From assembly GCA_027886175.1 (NCBI GenBank), contig JAJNNQ010000075.1, positions 81,447,001 to 81,511,000 of the forward strand: DNA of 64,000 nt. The letters are read 5' to 3'. The notes beneath the pieces were generated by a model. It made no database searches. It saw only the letters and a list, made by a program, of their open reading frames with translations, and was not told the origin of the DNA. Below, one piece after another: positions 14,060 through 23,399 of this stretch. The number at the start of each line of letters is the position of its first letter. The stretch's first letter is position 1. A program made the translations under genes and the position numbers. The DNA comes from Phylloscopus collybita. Its lineage: Eukaryota; Chordata; Aves; Passeriformes; Phylloscopidae.

Positions 14060-14160
14060 AAAGAAAATAATGAGGGAACTAGGGGAAGTTCAAAGAAGAG
14101 CAACCAGGATGATCTACAGGCTGGAAAAGCTCAGCTGTGGAAAGACTAAAAAGGCCAAAT
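14060..14160 (+). mobile_element. Short CR1 LINE fragment
   Basis: The stretch 'gttcaaagaagagcaaccag' followed by 'gatgatctacaggctggaaa' matches the sense-strand CR1 ORF2 end (usual form: caaagaagagcaac..gatgat..gggctggagcacct). Only about 100 bp is preserved, with no 3' tail, so it is an internal fragment. Confidence 0.75.
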
Positions 14161-14174
14161 AATGGCAGTGGTAC

Positions 14175-14265
14175 CTAAGTGGGTTTTCAGGGTGATTTGC
14201 CTGAGTTCACAAATATATGCAAAGCAGAATCCAGTTTCTTTACCCTGCTTTGCCTTTTATAGTAT
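14175..14265 (+). mobile_element. Possible MIR-type SINE relic
   Basis: The order 'ggtgatttgcctgagttcac' then 'gcaaagcagaatcc' resembles the conserved core of MIR/CORE-SINEs (gtgacttgcccaaggtcac ... gcagagctgggattc). Heavily diverged. A chance resemblance is possible. Confidence 0.4.
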
Positions 14266-14364
14266 CATACAGAGTCCTTAAAAGAAGAATTTTTCCAAAA
14301 CAGTGGCTGTGGGAAATAGCTTGAAGGCTTTCTTAAGGAGCCTGTTGTCCAAAAAAACTGGATT

Positions 14365-14959
14365 TGTTATCTGGTGTGCAAGAAGCCAATAATTACACAC
14401 TCAAGAGAGACACTGATTATTTATTTCACAGTTGCACAAACCTGGGTGCTTGGTGGTATTGCACAAATCAAGCACATCAGCTATCAAATTTTTACCATTT
14501 ATACATTTCAGCAAATGAAGGAATTGATGTACATTGGCTGTGGGAACTAAACTGGCTGGGATGGGTAGCGGTTTATCCTCAGTGGCTTATGCAGGAGGCT
14601 TCAACCTGAGACCATGGAGGGCAGGATACTGACAGGATGGAAGTTAGCATGCAATGGAATCATTCCATTATAGGCCATGTTTCTGGTTCTGGTTCTCAGT
14701 TGGTTTAGGACCTGTCACATATAAGGCCGTGCTCCTGTTCCACGTTTGGGATTGGACCCCTGCCCTCAGATACCCCCATATGTTGTTAAGTTCACCGCTG
14801 CCCTTGGTCTTTGGATGTTTCCCCTCAGATGGTGCGCTTGCTGTGGTCAGTTATTTTGCCATCATTGAAGTGTTCTATGGGCAACTCCATCGTTCCCACC
14901 CCCCTATTTTTGCCATGCTCGCCCAGCCGGACTGGACTCAGGGTCGCAGTGAGCTGGAC
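14365..14959 (-). mobile_element. Probable older ERV LTR-like sequence
   Basis: Read on the minus strand, this stretch carries an AAATAAATAA polyadenylation-type signal (plus-strand 'ttatttattt' at about 14418-14428). The sequence beyond it ends in a possible CA, seen on the plus strand as 'tgttatctgg' at 14365. The part at 14690-14958 is richer in CpG than the flanks, as expected of inserted DNA. No open reading frame of a retroviral protein was seen and no target duplication was found. The family and the outer boundaries are uncertain. It could also be the 3' part or the leader of the element at 14960-15383. Confidence 0.35.
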
Positions 14960-15383
14960 TGTGACAACTGGCAACAAGTTACATAGTTCTTTATTAGTTA
15001 GTATCCTGTCTTCTATTGGTTAATGATTCTCTTGCTGCTCCTGCTAATTAATCTTTATGCTCAATCTTTCTCTTGAGTTGTCGAGTTTCTTGGGTCGATG
15101 GTCCATGAGTCGGCAGTCATGATCTCTCCCTGCCAGAATTACCTTTTACCCAGTTGGAGTTGATTTCAGCACAATTGCTGAGTTAGTTTCTTCCTTACCT
15201 TGGGAGTTCTGCCAGTTGTCCTTGTGGCCCGCAAATTCTGCATTCTTTGTGTCCACTATCAATGGAACATCCTTCTTCCCAAGCTCTGGTAACCTCCCCC
15301 TTGGTCTGAGATCACTGTAGCACATCAAGCCCTAATCTTTAACAAAGCAATTCTACCAAAAAGTAATTTGTTTTTTCTAACAC
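14960..15383 (-). mobile_element. Putative solo LTR, ERVK-like
   Basis: Candidate solo long terminal repeat in minus orientation. On the minus strand it starts TGTTAGAAAA and ends ..GTTGTCACA, with a polyadenylation signal AATAAA (plus-strand TTTATT, 14990-14995) near the 3' end. It is bracketed by CTGGAC at 14954-14959 and 15384-15389, a 6-bp direct repeat of the size made by beta-type (ERVK) integrases, with one extra base at the right edge. Only 34 bp separate the poly(A) signal from the proposed 3' end, which is short for U5, so the true LTR might extend left into 14690-14959. No internal retroviral genes are present. Confidence 0.5.
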
Positions 15384-15389
15384 CTGGAC

Positions 15390-16240
15390 ACCACTTAGAC
15401 CGTACTTTTTAGCTGTGTTTCATTGATTAAATAACCCTTCTTGTTGACTTATCTTGGGAGTACACAAAGATCAAACATTAAGGAACATTCTTCCTTAAGA
15501 GAACTTTACATACTCCACATTTTACAAGCCCAGCATCAGTTTCAGCTGTGCTGTGGACATGGTGCTGCAGCACTGTAGAAATTACAGCACAAGCAGCAAG
15601 ACTGCTACCTGATTTCCTAGTGCTTAGAGTATTTAAATTATACTAAAAGCCTTGAAATAGTCCAGAAACAGGACACAAAGATGGCTTAGAGCCAGCACAG
15701 ATCCATCCTTAAGACATACAGCATGCAGAAATTGTGAAAGGTGGGTAGGAACCAGGGAAGAAAAAAGGAAGAGAAAAAGAAAGAAAAACAAGATGACTTT
15801 AGATTTACTAATACGGAAAAAAATTTATAAAGGTCAAACCTAAGACTGTGGAGATGCAAGAGGCAAGTGGCAGAAAGCTTCACTTCTTGCAACATTTGCC
15901 ATGAATCTTAAGGGGACACCGTGCAGCTGAATTGGAGTGGACTCTTGTCAGGTAAATAATAAATTGGCTGGCAATTTCCATCTTGTAATTTAATATACAG
16001 ATTAAGAAAATGTGAAGCCTTATTTCAAGCTGTATTTAGGCGGTTGGGGGGGGTGGGGTGAGGGCAGAGGTTGTACAAAATGCATGTGTGCAGGGGGGCT
16101 CCATGAGTCCCACAGCAAAAGCTGAGATTTCAGTCTGCTCTGCATTAAGATTAGTCATAACCTCCTGAGTGGGGAGCCCTCTGGGAAGAGAGGGACCAAG
16201 CAAAGGCAGGCACCTGGAAAATCCCCCTCCGCTGCTTTCC
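15390..16240. other. Non-coding DNA upstream of the promoter island
   Basis: AT-rich with a purine-rich patch at about 15750-15790 and a G8 run near 16045. No gene was recognised. Confidence 0.5.
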
Positions 16241-16335
16241 ATTCACATAGAAACCGCCACATGCGACCACGAAGTGTCATCTCCATTAATAATTCACCGA
16301 AATATCTTGATTCATCAAGTCCATGAACTTTCTGG
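16241..16335. promoter_or_regulatory. Candidate distal promoter element
   Basis: This block, some 650 bp upstream of the inferred start, keeps several CpGs ('ccgccacatgcgaccacgaa') next to a homeodomain-type core ('ccattaataattcaccg'). It lies on the shore of the CpG island. Regulatory function is inferred only from position and composition. Confidence 0.3.
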
Positions 16336-16730
16336 GAAGTGTGGGAAAAGACCAGCGGGGCATCTCAGATGTCGAGAGAAGGACTTAAGACCAGCTCGGA
16401 GGATGAGAAGCCGCACGGCACAAACACGCAGTTCACAACAGAGGAGTGTGCCTCTGCCTCCTCTTTATCCCCCCTCCCCCGATTTTATTCCGCTTTAGCT
16501 ATCGCTACCAAACGATTGGGAAGAAGCTGGCTGCTCTCCACCTCAAGCACGGAGCTGCTCTCGGGGGGAAAGGGGGGCTCCCTGGCACAACCCTCCCCCT
16601 CTGCCCTCCCACCGCATTCAGTTGCAAATCCCTGCCCGCCCGGAGGAATCGGCTCCGCGCCCGCTCCGCGCCCCCCCGGCCCCAGTGCGGCAGCTCCGGC
16701 GGCCCCGGCAGCCGCAGCGCCGGCGCCAGG

Positions 16731-16768
16731 GGTGCGGGTGCGCGTATGTGCGGGTGTGTGTGCGCGCC
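16731..16768. promoter_or_regulatory. Alternating CG/TG tract (Z-DNA-prone)
   Basis: Mostly alternating purine-pyrimidine sequence ('gtgcgcgtatgtgcg', 'gtgtgtgtgcgcgc'), about 200 bp upstream of the inferred start. Such tracts adopt left-handed DNA under negative supercoiling behind RNA polymerase. That role here is inferred. Confidence 0.5.
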
Positions 16769-16803
16769 TGCCAGGGAGCCAAGCCGAGAGGGAGGAGTTT
16801 GGC

Positions 16804-16865
16804 TTTTTTTTTTTTTTTTTTTTCCCTCCCCCTCCTCCTTTCTTTTTTTTTTTTTTTTTTTTTTT
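16804..16865. repeat. 62-bp pure pyrimidine tract (T20-C/T-T23)
   Basis: An unbroken pyrimidine run: T20, a C-rich centre (ccctccccctcctcctttc), then T23. It is nearly a mirror repeat and sits 25 bp upstream of the CCAAT box. It may exclude nucleosomes or form triplex (H-) DNA. Confidence 0.9.
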
Positions 16866-16885
16866 ATTAATCAGGAGCAGTGAAT

Positions 16886-16970
16886 GGAAACCAATCAGAT
16901 AGAGAGCCCCCTCGGCTCAGGCTGCCTGCATGCCGGAGTTAAAAAGTGCTGCTGGCCGAGCGGGAGCCCT
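16886..16970 (+). promoter_or_regulatory. Core promoter: CCAAT box and TATA-like element
   Basis: A CCAAT box in the context 'aaaccaatcag' (CCAAT at 16891-16895) is followed 48 bp later by 'gttaaaaag' (TTAAAA at 16939-16944). If the latter acts as a TATA element, transcription would begin near 16970 and the CCAAT box would lie at about -78, which is the standard arrangement for NF-Y-bound promoters. The sequence shows the motifs; the start site is inferred and would need 5'-end mapping. Confidence 0.6.
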
Positions 16971-17072
16971 AGTGCGAGGCGGGGAGGCTGAGCGGCGGGA
17001 GAAGGGGCTGGGGAGCTGCGCTGCCGCGCCGCCGACCCGGGCGAGGCTCGGCCGCGTCGTCCCTGCGTGCCG
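16970..17072 (+). other. Inferred non-coding first exon (5' UTR)
   Basis: GC-rich leader with no ATG, from the inferred start to a well-formed splice donor: TGCCG at the exon end, then GTAAGG from 17073. A non-coding leader exon in a CpG island with a donor is typical of vertebrate genes whose start codon lies in exon 2, often far downstream. No further exon of this gene was recognised in the remaining 47 kb. The gene identity is not recognised. The transcript could equally be a long non-coding RNA. Confidence 0.55.
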
Positions 17073-17139
17073 GTAAGGAGATGCGGCTCTGCACCTCTGG
17101 AGGGGCAAGTTGGAGCTCTCACCAGCCTTCTGCTATTCT

Positions 17140-17142
<3 letters not shown>

Positions 17143-17172
<30 letters not shown>
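17143..17172. repeat. T30 homopolymer at the start of the intron
   Basis: Thirty consecutive T, about 70 bp after the inferred splice donor. Confidence 0.95.
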
Positions 17173-17173
<1 letters not shown>

Positions 17174-17226
17174 TCTTCTCTTTTCTTATTCTTTTCTGCC
17201 GTGCTTATTGGGAATGCTGATGCGGT

Positions 17227-17257
17227 GGGGGGGGGGGGGGGGTCGGGGGGTCGGGGG
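17227..17257 (+). repeat. G16-TC-G6-TC-G5 run (G-quadruplex-prone)
   Basis: The non-template strand of the inferred first intron holds G16, G6 and G5 separated by TC. One such stretch can fold into a G-quadruplex in DNA or in the nascent RNA. Its place 155 bp past the donor favours R-loop formation. This is structural inference from sequence. Confidence 0.8.
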
Positions 17258-19218
17258 ACAGCACTTATTTTTGCAAAGTTGGCAGCTTTCTTGCGCCGGG
17301 GTGACCCCCCCCGCCTCCCGGGGCTCCGCGTCCTGCCCGACGCTCAGGGGCGTGTGGGGACCACGTTTGCTGGCGCTGTGAGTCAGGCGAAAGGATGCGG
17401 CGTTTTCCTGGGGATTGTCATCGCCAGCAAGACACTTCTGGCGAGGAGAGGTGATGGGAGCGGGAGAAGGGTCGTGTGTGCTTGGGAGAGAATAACCGTA
17501 ATAATTAGCAATAACAACAGCAAAAGGATGAATAACTAGAAAATAATAATTTTTAAAGTCTGTCTTGGTTTCTTGGTACCGCCGAGTTGCTGTGAAGCGA
17601 ATACAGGGCAAAACCCTTCGGATCATGAGCGAAATCCGAGGCAAAGTGCAGAACTGAATGTAGAGCACAGTTGAAATGAGGCGCTCCCTCAGTGAAAAGA
17701 AGGGGGCAGAGCGAGCAGATCTGGGGACGTTACAGGAATTGACAAATGTGAAGTCTTTTATTTGATAAAAGCACGGGTTGCGGAGTGCTGGAGGAGGTGG
17801 AAGTAAGAGGGTAGGCGTATAGGCATTTTTACAGGAAAGAAGTTGGGTAATTGCAGAAAGCAAGCACTGAATTTGGTGGGGTAGTAAATGTTTCTAAGCA
17901 GCTGGTAGCATACTTTCTGTGTCGGCTAGGTTGAACTATTTATGAATTCATATGTATGTAACACCTACTTACATGCACACACAGGGAAAACAGTTTGCAT
18001 ATTACATCTGTGTATTCTTATGCAAAAGGTTGAGTCAAAAGATAAGCAATAGCAGTAGAGGTCAGTGGCTGTGGAAAGGAGTTCTGTCACTGCTGCAATA
18101 AAATCCATATTTTACGGAGAGTTAAATGCAGTACTTTTTAAGTGCAAGTAGATGGTCACCTAAGTAACTCCTGATGACATTCAAGGTTCGAGAAGTTTAA
18201 CGACCGAAATTACTCCCACCACTACGGCACAGCAACTACTTTTATACAAATTGAGAAGATAGGGCACCTTTTTTCCTTTTACTTGTGTGTGGTGTGGGAT
18301 TTTAAAGTTCTGTTAGCAGTGCATGAAAGACTGAGTAGCACAAATTACTTACAGAGTGTAAGTCAGTCCTTTCTCCAAATTTACTGTTCTTCTAGCACAG
18401 CTGGAATAGAGAGTACAGTTCTTGTCCATTCAAGCATCTCTGAGGATGAAATGTACATCCTACATGTGTACCTCATGAGCTACATGCCTGAACATTTGCA
18501 CAAGGAGGACATTACAATCAAGAGCAAGGTTATTTCCATTCCCTTTTGTCACAGGACCGTGTGTAGTATCCTTCTGGAAATGACATAATTCCAAGAGAAT
18601 AAAATTGCTTGATCGTGCAGACCTCTTTGGTTTTAATCAAAATAGACATAGCTCTCCCAGTCAAGATAAAGGCTTATCTCCTGTATTTGCTGGGCTGAAA
18701 TCTCTATTATGCAGACAGTTCTTTGCAAAAGTACTTGCATGTTACTTAAAACATTCCATAAAATTGATTAACATCTGTTCCTGAGCAATATAATGCTATG
18801 GGTAATGGTGCATCCCTATTAATTTCTTTTTTTTCTAATTCCAGTTTAAAGGCAATAAGTTTGCATGTCACAGGAGAGTCGGGTAGGGCTCGGAGGCTTG
18901 TGATCAAGATTAAGTAGATTCCTTTATCATGGATATATACAGTTTTAAAGGCCTGGCAGCAATGACACAATTGGATAGCTCCTTTAAAGAGCCCAAACAT
19001 GCTAATAAAGACCGCAAGGCTGAATCTCTTTTTCCTCTCCTTTCAGATGTTATCTGACACAGCACCAGTAAATATATAATCTCATATGCTTCTGGCTTTC
19101 AGCTGCACCATAATCTTTCTGGACAGATTTCTAGAGGTTTGCAGTTGACTTTTGAGCTGGGGGAGGGAAGAAGAAAACAGCCAATCTTTTCAGAATAACG
19201 TAATAAGAGCAGCAATAT

Positions 19219-19220
19219 AT

Positions 19221-19251
<31 letters not shown>

Positions 19252-19256
19252 TTTTC
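19219..19256. repeat. T-rich low-complexity tract
   Basis: Thirty-eight bases of T interrupted by two C, ending in 'cccag'. A polypyrimidine-AG arrangement like this looks like a splice acceptor, but no exon follows that I can recognise. Confidence 0.85.
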
Positions 19257-22099
19257 CCAGGGAAAATGGCATTGATTCAGTCTTGTTGTAGCTCTCTGCA
19301 ATTATCCTTTGCAGCCATTTAAGTAACTGGGGTCCCTGTAGGGACTTATTAGTCCCTCTAGGTATTTTAGTTTTCACACCAGTTCACAGCTCATGCCTAT
19401 CTCCATGCCAGCACTCTAAAGATTACATTTATAAACATGGTCATCATTTTTAACCAAGTTGTTCAGCTAGAAATGTGCATCTTAACTTCTGACTCTTCTC
19501 TCCCTCCCTTCCTCCCTCCCTTCTTCCCTTGCACAGCTCTTCCATGCAAACAGTAACCTGCCGCTCAAGGCAGCCTTCTCTTTCATAAAGTTTGCATTTT
19601 GCCATCTGCTGTTTCAATAATATTTAGTTGAGAGACTTCCTTCAAAGCAAAACACACACATCTTAAAATATGTGGTTTTCTTCCCCTGCTTTCTGCAGAA
19701 GACCTCAAAACTAATGTGAACTTGATAGAAGTTATGAATATGCCTGTGCTCTCACCAGCTGAGATCCTTTCCTAAAAGAGCAACCCTCTTCTCAAGGGCA
19801 CATCGAGTTCCTCTGGGCAGGAGCCTCCCTCCAGACCACTGTCCCCTCAAGTGTTCTACATGATTTTCGCCCTGACTGAAGAAGTTTTCAGCACGCTGAT
19901 ATGCTGCTTATTAATAGAATCCTGCAGTATTTTGGGGTTTGGAAGGAACCACTGTTGGGTGTTCTGGTGGGTGCCTTGTGTGCTGTGTGGTGATCAAGCA
20001 ACATTTATCTGTTTTAAATGAAATGGTGGTCTCTGTCTCATGCTTAACTGAGCTTTTCAGTGTGTCACCTGCCCTTTGTTGACTACTTTTAATTATGTTA
20101 CCCTTCTAGTGCAATCTTGCAGCATTATGGCTCAAGATGTGCAGGATATTACTTATGGATCTCCTTGGAAATGGTGGCTAATTACTAACATGAAAGGTAG
20201 CTGAAATCTATAAAAAAGAGTGGGTAGAACGTATTTGAAGCAGCAGGCCCCACTGTGATGGTGCCTCATCTTACATAATGGTTACAATTCCTCTAGTGGC
20301 TCTGCTGCAATTATACCAGAATGAAGTAGAATTGGTTTTCAGTGTCTTTTGATTATCATAAGTGTGTGGGAAAGGCTTTGCCTTGGAAGCTGGGTGTTAG
20401 GGAGACTTCTTCATTAACCCCTTGAAGACCTAGTTAGCTGCAATAGTTCCTGTGTCTTCAAAGGCTTTGCATCATTTGGGGTTTTTTACTTCTTTTTTCC
20501 TTTTACTTTTTCCCATATAATTTCTTGGGTTCATAGCTCTTAGAAACAGGGCTGATAAACTAAGTTGTGGTTATCCTGACTGCCGTGGTGGGCCCAAAGT
20601 CAGGATCATTTCAATGTAAATCTTTAAAGTGAGTCTCCCATCCAGTGCACAAAGTGAAGCATTCTGTGGCACACAGAGCAAATCTCTTCTGCTGACCCTA
20701 TGCAGGATTCAGTTTGCAGTATAAACACCATTCACAAGTTTAGATGTGTTCTGGTTGAGATAAAAATCCAGTAGCAGCTGGTTTGCTCTTGCTGCATGCT
20801 TAGTCATGGCAGACCTTTCCAAGGGGTCTGAAAAAAACTGTGCTGTGTTAGGAGAAAGGTATGGCATCTTGCCTTGTATCATTTGGGATGGAGAGAGTCG
20901 AGATGTAGCATGAGCATTTAGTATTAAATGCAGCTTTTAGTTATCTTTATTGCTTAACAAAAGGTACAGGGCAGATTATTAGTCCTTGTTTTAGAAACAC
21001 CCTTGAAGAACGCATAATTAACGCAAAACATCAGCAGAAAAAGTCATCCTCTCTGGGTTGTGCTGAGAGTGATGCCGCAGTGGAATTAGGTGGGGAAAGT
21101 GCTGGATAAAAGCATTTTTAAAGTTTGAGTGTGAGTACTTAATTTCCAGTTGGACTTTCTATGCCGTAAATCTCAGCCTAAGAGAAATTTTTTGGTTCTT
21201 CCCCAATGACTGGCTGATATGTGTTGGGAGTCCATCCAGGCTCAGGTTCCTAAGCTTCTCTAGGGCACTGCCATGTGTCCTAATCCTGATCACCCATCAG
21301 CTGCTTTCCCACCCCATTTCAGGCAGCCTTATCCCTCTTTGTACCTGTGACCATCTCCTTATTTCAGGTGGGGCTGGTTGCCACCATTGTCTTCTACTTT
21401 ATTCATTTTCCTGGTTGTGCATTTGGCACTGAAAGGCTCAAACAAAGACTGTAAATATTTGAGTTAATGCTTTTGTTTGTTTGTTTGTTAGGATGAGCAT
21501 TCCCAGAAGAAAATAGGATAACTGAATTTCAGGAGTTTTTATAGAGTGGTGTGAATTAATGTTACTGGTTGGTACATCCAGTCTCGTGGACCTTCCTGCT
21601 CCTTGAGTATTTTTCCTCTCTACAAACAAAGCAGAAAGGATAGTTTCCTCTGCAGCTGCAACCCTCTGAGCAGTAGTGAGGATCAATGCTGGTGGGGAGG
21701 GGCGAGGGGAGCCTGTGAGCCCTGTCAGGATGGAAAAGGCTCAACTGGCATGGTTGAGCCATGGGTGTTGGGTGAGCCATTCCTGAGTTAGGATGTTGGA
21801 CCTCCAAAAAGAATCTTTAGGCAAAGAAGTGATTGCTTAACTGTGATGGTGCCAGAGCATTTGATAGCACCATGCTGAAACATCCAAGACAGAGTGATAC
21901 TGCATAATCTTTCTTCACACCCAGCCACAAGCCATCCTCTCCATACCCTCCTCTGCAACAGGCGCATAGACAAAAAGTGCATATACATTTCCATCTGGTC
22001 TCATTCAAGAACACTGCCAGCCTTGCTATGTTTTAAGTAACCTGTTCAATAATGGCTTTATTCTGGCATTGTGGGCAAATATTTTATGGGTTAATTAGC

Positions 22100-22640
22100 C
22101 TCTCTTGTCAGGATATGCATATATATTTATATATAGTCAGAAAATGCTTAGTTCTAGTCAGAATGTGACCATTAGATTTCATTTGCAACATAAATTCCCA
22201 TCGTAACCCCTCAGCTCTTCCCTAGTGACACACCGCAATGCACAGAGGAGAGCACTTTATGAATGAGATCCGTCCTGTACTATCTGGGTACCATAATTCC
22301 TCTCAGCTAAACTAATTTCATTATCGTGCTGTAATGTTTACAGCTGCCTCTGAGATAATAGGTGGTGTATCTTTCCAGCATTCCCACTTCTGCATCTAAT
22401 CGCCGAGCCAGAGCAGGAGGACCTAGGAGAAGGGTCAGCAGGAATTGAAAATTAGCACAAAAATTAAACACTAGTCAAGTTTCCCCAGGTACTGCAGGTG
22501 CGTGCCTGTCTGGTGGAAAGCAGAGCTGCCTGTTCCCTCATTGCAATTGGTAGCTAATAGCTTCTATAAGCACAAAGGCTGCTTAATCAACACGATCATT
22601 AGCATGTAGCTCTGCTTTGTTGTGAGGGAAACACCAAACT
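22100..22640. promoter_or_regulatory. Candidate conserved non-coding region
   Basis: Repeat-free block with many balanced AT-rich transcription-factor-like cores ('aactaatttcattatcgtgc', 'ttggtagctaatagcttc', 'gcttaatcaacacgatcatt'). The style resembles vertebrate developmental enhancers. Without an alignment this is only a candidate. Confidence 0.3.
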
Positions 22641-23244
22641 CAAAGAGAATACTTGCCTCTGATGGTAACTCCACTTAGCACTAAAGGTCATGGTGATCCA
22701 GACTTGCATGAGAGGCCATGGAGTGGTGGGAGAACCACTTGTGCCTGTGGACCACAGCTGGGGTGCTGACACTGCGGCACTGGGGCCAGCTTTCCTACTG
22801 ACAGCCTCACTCCAGGGAAAACTCTCTCTCTTAGAAAGATGTGTCCTCCACCCTCATCCTCTTAGATCCAATACTATAGCAAAAATAATTAAAAGCTCGG
22901 TCGCTTTTAGTTTTGCCCTGAGGACTCAGGTGAAATCTGTTTCCTCACTGAATTGATTTGCTTTGAGTGCCTGGTGGTTTATAACCTTTAGGGTGTCATT
23001 AGTCTGGCAATAATTGTTTGACAAAAGTATCTTCATGGACAAAAAGAAAATTATATAGCTTATAGTAGTCTGCAAACCATCCCCCACCAAGAACCCACAG
23101 TTACTCTGTGGACATTTGGGAGTCTCACTTCAAGCAAAGGACAAGGTGTAGCTCATTGACATGAGGCCTTCACTCAAAAGCTGTTCAAGTATTGCACAAT
23201 TCCACATCTTCACCACATGGCCCCACTGTGAGGCTGGCCTGTAT

Positions 23245-23380
23245 AATTGGCCGTGTTTTACAGCAGGGAAAGCAAATCACCATGGAGGTGAGTGACTTGC
23301 TCAAGGTCACAGGAGGAGATCATAACACAGCAGGGAAGCTGAACCAGGCTCTTATAGCAAGTACAGCTTGCAGTCAACCT
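23245..23380 (+). mobile_element. MIR-like SINE relic
   Basis: The order 'ttttacagcagggaaagc', 'gtgacttgctcaaggtcaca' and 'gggaagctgaaccaggct' follows the MIR core (ttttacagatgaggaaactg ... gtgacttgcccaaggtcaca ... gggattcgaacccaggtct). The central 'acttgctcaaggtcaca' match is strong. MIR elements are shared by amniotes, so this copy is very old. It probably has no current activity. Confidence 0.75.
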
Positions 23381-23399
23381 GCCTGCCTCTCTTCTGCTT

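Larger units (their letters stand above)
16610..17480. promoter_or_regulatory. CpG island
   Basis: GC-rich and dense in CpG, unlike the flanking AT-rich DNA. The densest part is about 16640-16790 and 16960-17075, with a weaker continuation to about 17480. It contains the inferred promoter and leader exon. CpG retention of this kind in a bird genome marks an unmethylated germline promoter. Open frames on both strands here arise from GC-rich composition and from T and G homopolymers, and are not taken as coding. Confidence 0.85.
17480..23244. other. Non-coding DNA, presumably first intron
   Basis: No recognised exon. It contains a T-rich tract at 19219-19256, a polypyrimidine patch near 19500-19530, and stretches rich in homeodomain-like TAAT cores (for example about 20930-21030 and 22100-22640) that may be conserved regulatory DNA. 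A short 'agaatcctgcagtatttt..ggaaggaacc' sequence near 19918 might be a tiny CR1 tail. Confidence 0.4.

Noticed and set aside
14654..14986. Aromatic-rich 110-codon plus-strand frame as a membrane protein
   Set aside because: It lies across LTR-like sequence in the opposite orientation and resembles no known protein.
16339..16902. Plus-strand open frames across the promoter
   Set aside because: The predicted products end in long Phe and Pro runs that are translations of the T20/T23 pyrimidine tract. They lie upstream of the inferred transcription start.
17186..17863. Minus-strand 225-codon open frame over the start of the intron
   Set aside because: It begins with TTG, and its first ATG comes about 80 codons in. 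It runs antisense through the poly-G tract, giving a proline run, and through CpG-island sequence. No domain is recognisable.
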